Part shown: piece by piece, positions 31,901 through 36,566 of the stretch
Layout of the letters: the number at the start of each line of letters is the position of its first letter
Numbering within the stretch: position 1 is the stretch's first letter
From: an uncultured Muribaculaceae bacterium
Lineage (GTDB): Bacteria > Bacteroidota > Bacteroidia > Bacteroidales > Muribaculaceae
Direction of reading: 5' to 3'
DNA: 36,566 bases
NCBI GenBank assembly: GCA_902494515.1
Contig: CABUTS010000022.1
Coordinates: forward strand, 1 to 36,566
Notes under the pieces: generated by a model
What the model was told of the DNA's origin: nothing
The model's database searches: none
What the model saw: the letters and a program-made list of their open reading frames with translations, nothing else
Program-made: the position numbers and the translations under genes

Positions 31901-33034
31901 CAGATCTTCGCGCGGTTCTACCGCGCCCGCGAGAACCACGCTACCGGAATCGCCGGCGTCGGCATCGGTCTGGACCTCTGCCGCCAGCTGACGCTGCTCC
32001 ACCACGGCTCCATCAGTGCCGCCAACCGCGGCGACGGAGTGCGTGGCAGCATCTTTACCGTGAGGATTCCGGTAGATGAGTCGCGCTACGAGCCGGAGGA
32101 ACTTCTCCGGGATACGGAGGAAAACTCCGACGGCGACGATTCGGAAAAACGTCTGCTGACCGGCAGTGTCTCCGCCTCGAAATCAACCGGGGTGGTGAAA
32201 CACAAGCGCAAAGCCACTCCGAGCCGCATCCTCGTGGTGGACGACGACGCCGAGATGCACGAGTTCATCGGCGGATACCTCGCCGAGCAGGGCTATAAGG
32301 TTACCGAGGCCTGCGACGGGGCAAAGGCGCTGCAGATTGTCAACGAAGGGAACATCGACCTGGTGGTCTGCGACGTGAAAATGCCGGTGATGGACGGCCT
32401 GTCGTTCCTGCGGATTGTCAAGTCGAATGTCGACACCCATCATATCCCCGTGGTGCTCCTCAGCTCCCGGAACGACACGGCCGACCGCATCGAAGGGTGG
32501 GGTCTTGGTGCCGACGGATACCTCGGCAAGCCTTTCAGCACCGAGGAGCTCGACTCCATCATTGAGAATCTGATAGGCGGGCGCCTGAAGCTCAAGGGTA
32601 AATTCTCCGGAGCGCAGGATGTCGGCGGTGGCATCGAGCCTCCGAAACTCAAGGGCAACGACGAGGCCCTGATGGAGAAAATCATGACGATCATCAACGA
32701 GCAGATCGACAATCCCGAGCTGAACGTGGAGATGCTCAGCCGCAGCATCGGCATCAGCCGCGTGCAGCTCCACCGCAAGCTGAAGGATATCATCGGCATG
32801 ACCCCGAGCGATTTCATCCGCAACATCCGCCTAAAACGGGCTACGGTGCTGCTGCAGAAACCCGATGTCGACATATCGCAGGTGGCCTACGCCGTCGGCT
32901 TCTCCTCGCAGCCGCATTTCTCGACCGCCTTCAAGAAGTTCACGGGCTACGCCCCGACGGAATACCGCCAGCGCTGCCTCAGCGGCGACGTTCCGGACCC
33001 CGGCTTGCCTGCCACGCCTGCCGGCGGCCAGTGA
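28979..33034 (+). CDS. Hybrid two-component system (HTCS) sensor and regulator
   Basis: A 1351-residue one-protein two-component system typical of Bacteroidota utilisation loci. In order: signal sequence (about 14-36), two periplasmic beta-propellers of Reg_prop repeats (about 40-660, e.g. FLWVATGSSLLKFDG, GCWIGTRDGLSYLRPGG), a Y_Y_Y domain (about 665-765), a membrane helix (772-795), HisKA with H813 in MDVSHEIRSPITLIL, HATPase_c (about 900-1040), a receiver with D1132 in VVCDVKMPVMDG, and a C-terminal AraC-type DNA-binding domain (about 1245-1340). It binds an oligosaccharide and activates nearby genes. The start may instead be the ATG at 29012, since a 15-base duplication (28991-29020) spans this region. 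Confidence 0.92.
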   Translation: MSHSSTINHSTMNHSLCRLLLIFAAFGICFNVTAVRTGRMFSDPDYTIGEYVDFCRTDDGFLWVATGSSLLKFDGNNYVSYRRSNDSTSLSDSRILRLLGDSKGRLWVATADGLNLYDSDSDSFRRISLPAITYGGYIIDLTEQNDGTITFIASGLGLYVIDESNGEPTAVRFMPNLPDEQEQTCIIHHPNGRFYIGTHSGKVYCVSPNGATTCIPVSDGYISDIIAESDGNILVGSVGDIYRINPQDNSVTTIWPSDMVKRSVTNFTRGRDGAVYYGSVYGGVWKIDEGASVITPCSDIYIPMTDLRSTKLGAIYIDDTGNLWIGCQYHGFACIPSKPIPFSYHRLSDVLPGFKGGIDGFGVFGDKIVLGYGVHLAILSADGELLSKTDVPGGGSIRAIEPLGGNRLLLGVTNNGIWEMNTATGALQRVFDYPGKYPQIVAKQLPGGDLLIGFNGVGLMRYNPATKEQKWYPHNPEGGRLNNPFFASMAFSHDSTKVWIGLFGGLSCYDIKADELKIITQQPFLQGATYALAPLKDGTVLVGTSHGLIHCDADGKVKRKYTTADGLTDNDIRSISPDRNGGCWIGTRDGLSYLRPGGREFVEYYGGYGLFERSFNYSGLTSGNTLVLGSDLGLTMAQPDSIPAVGFDRPIAVTSILLNDKRINRATCIAGDSVMSGSVDRMRLNLPYKENSLTIRLSTLDFRDAKNVRYLWRIAGLSEDWTATPPGESVIYLPHLDPGTWRLHIKATDNNIESDETVITIVISTPWYMSGMAKLLYAMVLICLIVLTVVVMNKKKSEKIYEAKIRFFMDVSHEIRSPITLILSPLEQLLKEPFPPAVNEKLRTMYRNGQRILSLVNQLLDLRKIDKGRMRMICRPTNLLSFIGELVDMFKPQAADKKISLEFRDEGGVPDKCWVDRDNFDKILVNIISNAIKYTPKEGSVDVVLRGADDPELGRCAEVSVIDTGIGLSNKTQEQIFARFYRARENHATGIAGVGIGLDLCRQLTLLHHGSISAANRGDGVRGSIFTVRIPVDESRYEPEELLRDTEENSDGDDSEKRLLTGSVSASKSTGVVKHKRKATPSRILVVDDDAEMHEFIGGYLAEQGYKVTEACDGAKALQIVNEGNIDLVVCDVKMPVMDGLSFLRIVKSNVDTHHIPVVLLSSRNDTADRIEGWGLGADGYLGKPFSTEELDSIIENLIGGRLKLKGKFSGAQDVGGGIEPPKLKGNDEALMEKIMTIINEQIDNPELNVEMLSRSIGISRVQLHRKLKDIIGMTPSDFIRNIRLKRATVLLQKPDVDISQVAYAVGFSSQPHFSTAFKKFTGYAPTEYRQRCLSGDVPDPGLPATPAGGQ
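28991..29020. repeat. 15-base tandem duplication at the HTCS start
   Basis: TCAACCATAAATCAC is followed directly by TCAACCATGAATCAC. The copies differ at one base, and that base creates the second ATG (29012). Confidence 0.7.
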
Positions 33035-33078
33035 TGCCGCCATAGACCTCCGCCCGGATGGCGGCGGCCAGTGATGCC
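33023..33078. repeat. Direct repeat spanning the HTCS stop codon
   Basis: GGCGGCCAGTGATGCC occurs at 33023-33038 and again at 33063-33078, 40 bases apart. The first copy contains the HTCS TGA, so part of the 3' end was probably duplicated. Confidence 0.6.
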
Positions 33079-33101
33079 TTGTCATAGAATTACCTTAAAT
33101 T

Positions 33102-34718
33102 ATGGAAAAGATATTCAAACCAATCATTATCGGCTGTGCGGTGGCTATGGCTGCCGCCGTTCAGGCCGAAGTCAAGCTCCCCGCGGTGCTCTCCGACGGG
33201 GTCATCCTGCAGCGCGATTGCCCGGTGGAAATCTGGGGTACAGCCGACCCGGGCGAAAAGGTCTCGGTGAAGGTAGCCGGGTGGAGCGGCCAGACGGCCG
33301 CCGCTGCCGACGGCAACTGGTGCGTAACCCTCAAGCCGGTCAAGGCCGGAGGTCCTTACACCCTGGAGGTCAATGACCTGAAGGTCAACGATGTGCTGTT
33401 CGGCGATCTCTATCTGACCTCCGGACAGAGCAATATGGAACTCCCGGTGAACCGTGTCCTGGACTTCTTCCGGGATGAGGTTGCAGCCTATTCCAACGAC
33501 CGCATCCGCGAATTCAAGACCCCGAAGGAATACGCCTTCCACGGCCCGCAGTCCGATGTGAAACCTACGAAATGGAAGAAGGCCGTGCCCGGCGAGTCGG
33601 AGAAATTCGGCGCGCTGGTGTACTTCATGGCCAAGGAACTTTACGAACGCAACGGCCATGTGCCGGTCGGCATCGTCAACTCCAGCTGGGGCGGCTCGAA
33701 AATCGAGACATGGCTCAGCGACAAGGCCGTGTCCCGGTATCCCGAGATGGCCGCGCGGCTGCATATGGCCGAGGATGACCTCTACCGCGAACTCTTAGGG
33801 AAGGCCGAGGATCGCGCCTCATATCTCTGGTACACCAACATGATCAAGGGTGACCCCGGCTACAAGGGGATCCACTGGGCATCTCCGGCGCTCGACGACA
33901 GCGCCTGGGAGGAAACCGAACTTCTTGGAAATGAATGGGGTACGCTCGACGGGAAACCCGCTAACGGCTCCCACTGGCTCCGCCGCAAGTTCACGGTCGA
34001 CGCCTCCCGCGCCTCCCGTCCCGCCGAGCTGCGCCTGGGGTGCATCGTCGATGCCGACTCCGTGTGGGTCAACGGCAAGTTCGTCGGTTTCACCGCCTAT
34101 CAGTATCCTCCCCGCATCTATCAGGTTCCCGAAGGGGTGCTCCACGAAGGGGAAAACGTTGTGGCAGTGAGAATTCAGAGCAATGCAGGCACACCGAATT
34201 TTGTGCCGGAGAAGCCTCACAAGTTCATTTTCGGCGACGGCAGCGAGATTTCGCTCGAAGGGAAGTGGCGCCATGCTCTGGGGGCGCTGATGCCCGCTCA
34301 GCCCACGCGTACCGACTTCTTCCAGAACCCGACGGTGCTCTACAATGGTCTGATCGGGCCGATGGTTCATCTGCCGTTCCGCGGCGTCGTGTGGTATCAG
34401 GGTGAATCCGACGTCGACATCCGCAATCAGTACTGCGACCTGATGAAGACGCTGATTGCCGACTGGCGCGAGACCTTCGATGACCCGACGCTCCCGTTCT
34501 ATATCGTGGAACTCGCTGATTTCCTGCATCCGTCGAACACCGGTGGCCGTGCCGCATGGCAGGAGATGCGCGATGCCCAGCGCCGTGCCGCCGAGGAGAC
34601 CGACAACGCCTGGTGGATCCGTAACGGCGACATTGGCGAGTGGAACGACATCCATCCCCGCGACAAGAAAACCCCCGGACGCCGCGTGGCCGACGCCATC
34701 CTCGCCACCCCGAACTGA
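33102..34718 (+). CDS. SGNH-type sialate O-acetylesterase / CE20-like carbohydrate esterase
   Basis: A 538-residue secreted esterase. Signal peptide about 1-22. An N-terminal beta domain (about 24-98) precedes the split SGNH fold: block I LTSGQSNMELP with nucleophile S110, a conserved NSSWGGSKIETWLS, block III VVWYQGESD (W431-D437), and the catalytic pair D516/H518 in NDIHPRDK. A jelly-roll sugar-binding-like domain (about 270-375, HWLRRKFTVDA and DSVWVNGKFVG) is inserted between the halves, as in sialate O-acetylesterase-like and CE20 proteins. It probably removes acetyl groups from hemicellulose side chains or acetylated sugars. It lies 67 bases after the HTCS gene and ahead of GH43. Confidence 0.82.
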   Translation: MEKIFKPIIIGCAVAMAAAVQAEVKLPAVLSDGVILQRDCPVEIWGTADPGEKVSVKVAGWSGQTAAAADGNWCVTLKPVKAGGPYTLEVNDLKVNDVLFGDLYLTSGQSNMELPVNRVLDFFRDEVAAYSNDRIREFKTPKEYAFHGPQSDVKPTKWKKAVPGESEKFGALVYFMAKELYERNGHVPVGIVNSSWGGSKIETWLSDKAVSRYPEMAARLHMAEDDLYRELLGKAEDRASYLWYTNMIKGDPGYKGIHWASPALDDSAWEETELLGNEWGTLDGKPANGSHWLRRKFTVDASRASRPAELRLGCIVDADSVWVNGKFVGFTAYQYPPRIYQVPEGVLHEGENVVAVRIQSNAGTPNFVPEKPHKFIFGDGSEISLEGKWRHALGALMPAQPTRTDFFQNPTVLYNGLIGPMVHLPFRGVVWYQGESDVDIRNQYCDLMKTLIADWRETFDDPTLPFYIVELADFLHPSNTGGRAAWQEMRDAQRRAAEETDNAWWIRNGDIGEWNDIHPRDKKTPGRRVADAILATPN

Positions 34719-34761
34719 CGGCTCCGCGCGTCTGTTTCAGCCAAATGATACAATTTGAAAT

Positions 34762-34792
34762 GCAGCTGTTACGATTTGTGACAGCTGCTTTT
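34762..34792 (+). terminator. Terminator after the esterase gene
   Basis: GCAGCTGT and ACAGCTGC arms (8 bp, 34762-34769 and 34781-34788) are followed by TTTTCATTTTT, a plausible intrinsic terminator 44 bases after the esterase stop. Confidence 0.65.
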
Positions 34793-34845
34793 CATTTTTC
34801 CAGCCCTGCGAGACCGTGTAAAATCCCTAATATATAGTAAGTTGC

Positions 34846-34853
34846 TAACTTTG
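34846..34853 (+). promoter_or_regulatory. Predicted -7 element of the GH43 gene
   Basis: TAACTTTG is an exact -7 box 27 bases before the GTG start at 34880. No -33 box at the normal spacing. Confidence 0.55.
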
Positions 34854-34879
34854 CAGCGAATCAATCATTACCAATTGCC

Positions 34880-36526
34880 GTGAAAAAATCAGCCATTGCA
34901 ATATCCGCGATTATCCTGGCGGCCGCCGGTTCGGTGATGTCCGCCGCCCCGGTTTGCGCTGCTCCGGTTTGCGCCGCCGCCCCGTCGGGGGAAACCGCTG
35001 CCGAAACCGGTGTGATGCACAACCCGATGCTCTGGGCCGATGTGCCTGACCCCGACGTAATCCGCGTCGGCGACGATTTCTATATGGTCAGCACCACGAT
35101 GCACCTGATGCCGGGCTGCCCGGTGATGCACTCCAAGGATTTGGTGAACTGGGAGACAATCAGCTATGTCTTCGACCGTATAGAGGACACTCCCCGCTAC
35201 GACCTCGAGGAGGGCACGGTCTATGGCCGCGGACAGTGGGCGACCTCCATCCGCTACCGCGACGGCCGCTTCTATCTGCTCTTTTCCCCCAACGACGCCC
35301 CGCATAAATCCTATATATATACCACAACCGATCCCGCGGGAAAGTGGGAGCTGCTCGCGCGTTCCGAACATTTTCACGACGCCTCGCTGCTGCTCGACGA
35401 CGACGGCCGTGCCTACGTGTTCTCGGGCAGCGGTGACATCCGTCTGCGCGAACTTAACCCCGACCTCTCCGGTGTGAAGCCCGGCGGAATCGATCAGGTC
35501 GTAATCCGTCCGGACAGCGTCGCCCGCGGTCTCCATGAGGGGAGCCGCGTGATCAAGCACAACGGCAAATATTACGCGTTCGTAATCAACTGGCCCTCCG
35601 GGAAGGCTCGTCGGCAGCTCTGCTACCGCGCCGACTCGATCACCGGTCCGTATGAGAAAATGACCGTGCTGCTGTCGCAGTTCGGCGGATTCCCCTACGT
35701 CGGACAGGGGTGCCTGGTGGATGACGCCGACGGCAACTGGTGGGGCGTGATTTTCCAGGACCGCGGCGGAGTGGGACGCGTGCTGACACTGAATCCCGCC
35801 ACATGGCGCGACGGTTGGCCGATGCTTGGCGACGCCGAGGGGCATGTCCCCGCAACTATCGAGAAGAAAATCGTGCCGCTGAAGAACGCCGGGGTCGTTG
35901 CTTCGGATGATTTCAGCGATGGCAAAAAGAATATCCTCTGGGAGTGGAACCATAACCCGATCGACTCCCTCTGGTCGCTGACCGAGCGCCGCGGATGGCT
36001 CCGCCTCAACGCCGCCAAGGCCGAAAACCTCTTCCTTGCCCGCAATACCATCTCCCAGCGCATGGAAGGTCCCGGGTGCGAGGGCGTTGTGAAACTCGAC
36101 CTGAAAGGGATGAAGCCCGGCGACCGCGCCGGTTTCGCAGCCTTCAACGGCGACTCCGGACTGCTGACGGTCGTGGACGACGGCAACGGCCGCAAGCTCG
36201 TGGCGCAGACCTCCTCGGTGGCAATCGGCGAGCCGAATCATGGCGTTACGGACGTCGTCACCGAAGATATCGCTACCGTTCCCCTCAAGGGGAACAAGCT
36301 CTGGCTCCGCATCAGCGCAGATTTCCGCCCGGGACAAGATCTGGCGACCTTCGCCTACAGCCTCGACGGCAAGAAGTGGACCCCGATAGGGGAGCCCTTC
36401 AAGATGAGATTCGACTACCGCCGCCTGTTCATGGGCACCCGTTTCGCCATCTTCAACTACAACGTTAACGGCGCCGGCGGTTATCTCGACATCGACGAAT
36501 TCGATTATCGCAAAACCGAGCCCTGA
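34880..36526 (+). CDS. GH43 family glycoside hydrolase, arabinofuranosidase/xylosidase type
   Basis: A 548-residue secreted enzyme starting at GTG (34880); no in-frame ATG precedes the signal peptide. The signal region carries a small Ala/Cys duplication (APVC twice, about 23-31). The five-bladed propeller (about 45-330) shows the base D57 in VPDPDVIRVGDDFY, the modulator D167 in HFHDASLLLDDDG and the acid E220 in GLHEGSRVIKHNG. A C-terminal beta-sandwich (about 345-545) resembles the CBM91/DUF1349 domain of subfamily GH43_12-type enzymes. GH43 enzymes invert anomeric configuration and remove arabinose or xylose units. With GH31 and the esterase it fits xyloglucan or substituted xylan use. 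Confidence 0.87.
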   Translation: MKKSAIAISAIILAAAGSVMSAAPVCAAPVCAAAPSGETAAETGVMHNPMLWADVPDPDVIRVGDDFYMVSTTMHLMPGCPVMHSKDLVNWETISYVFDRIEDTPRYDLEEGTVYGRGQWATSIRYRDGRFYLLFSPNDAPHKSYIYTTTDPAGKWELLARSEHFHDASLLLDDDGRAYVFSGSGDIRLRELNPDLSGVKPGGIDQVVIRPDSVARGLHEGSRVIKHNGKYYAFVINWPSGKARRQLCYRADSITGPYEKMTVLLSQFGGFPYVGQGCLVDDADGNWWGVIFQDRGGVGRVLTLNPATWRDGWPMLGDAEGHVPATIEKKIVPLKNAGVVASDDFSDGKKNILWEWNHNPIDSLWSLTERRGWLRLNAAKAENLFLARNTISQRMEGPGCEGVVKLDLKGMKPGDRAGFAAFNGDSGLLTVVDDGNGRKLVAQTSSVAIGEPNHGVTDVVTEDIATVPLKGNKLWLRISADFRPGQDLATFAYSLDGKKWTPIGEPFKMRFDYRRLFMGTRFAIFNYNVNGAGGYLDIDEFDYRKTEP

Positions 36527-36566
36527 AAGGCACCCTCTCTCGACTCTCGACTCTCTCCCCCCCCCC

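Noticed and set aside
30164..32005. Long minus-strand open frame inside the HTCS gene
   Set aside because: Antisense shadow of the HTCS sensor and kinase domains, without any recognisable motif of its own.
34889..36337. Long minus-strand open frame opposite GH43
   Set aside because: The plus strand encodes a full GH43 enzyme with catalytic residues; the minus frame is a compositional artefact.
36530..36566. CTCTCGA simple repeat and C-run at the right edge
   Set aside because: Probably a low-complexity assembly end rather than biology; it warns that the locus may be truncated.

Overview
The window looks like a GC-rich Bacteroidales chromosome, most likely Muribaculaceae. The evidence is the Bacteroidota-type promoters (TTTG, about 19-20 bp, TAnnTTTG), the nadK / ACT protein / pdxJ / exbB / exbD / tonB gene order, a hybrid two-component regulator (HTCS) beside carbohydrate-active enzymes, acidic-tailed lipoproteins, a DUF5723-type outer-membrane protein, and an oxalate module of the kind reported in gut Muribaculaceae. 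The family assignment is inference; phylum and order are well supported.

Layout. 1-1229 (minus): the 3'-truncated NAD kinase gene and a small ACT-like protein. 1539-4408 (plus): pdxJ and an ExbB/ExbD/TonB-type energy transducer. 4722-8916 (minus): an oxalate operon in the order frc, oxc, AEC-family carrier; together these would import oxalate, activate it with CoA from formyl-CoA, and decarboxylate oxalyl-CoA. 9413-13913 (plus): an OmpR-type regulator, its overlapping histidine kinase, and a PiT-type phosphate transporter with a PhoU-like tail, which suggests phosphate control. 13914-14690: a gene-free stretch with tandem repeats, hairpins and an orphan promoter. 14691-15998 (minus): type II NADH dehydrogenase. 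16148-17766 (minus): an AT-rich, unrecognised membrane-anchored coiled-coil gene that seems split by a frameshift. 18314-21449 (plus): a lipoprotein and a DUF5723-like barrel protein in an apparent operon.

21450-26014 is AT-richer and reads as an accessory island. It holds a candidate structured non-coding RNA with its own promoter and U-tract, a secreted zinc-finger protein, a lipocalin-like lipoprotein, debris of a GNAT acetyltransferase, a hipBA locus in which hipA has lost its whole kinase core, and an intact RelE/HigB-HigA-type toxin-antitoxin pair with a palindromic operator inside its promoter.

26258-36526 is a polysaccharide utilisation locus: a GH31 enzyme (minus), a divergent 1351-residue HTCS sensor/regulator, an SGNH (sialate O-acetylesterase / CE20-like) esterase and a GH43 enzyme. 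The mix of GH31, GH43 and esterase fits xyloglucan or another substituted xylose-containing hemicellulose. No SusC/SusD pair lies in the window, which ends in a C homopolymer just after the GH43 gene, probably a contig edge.
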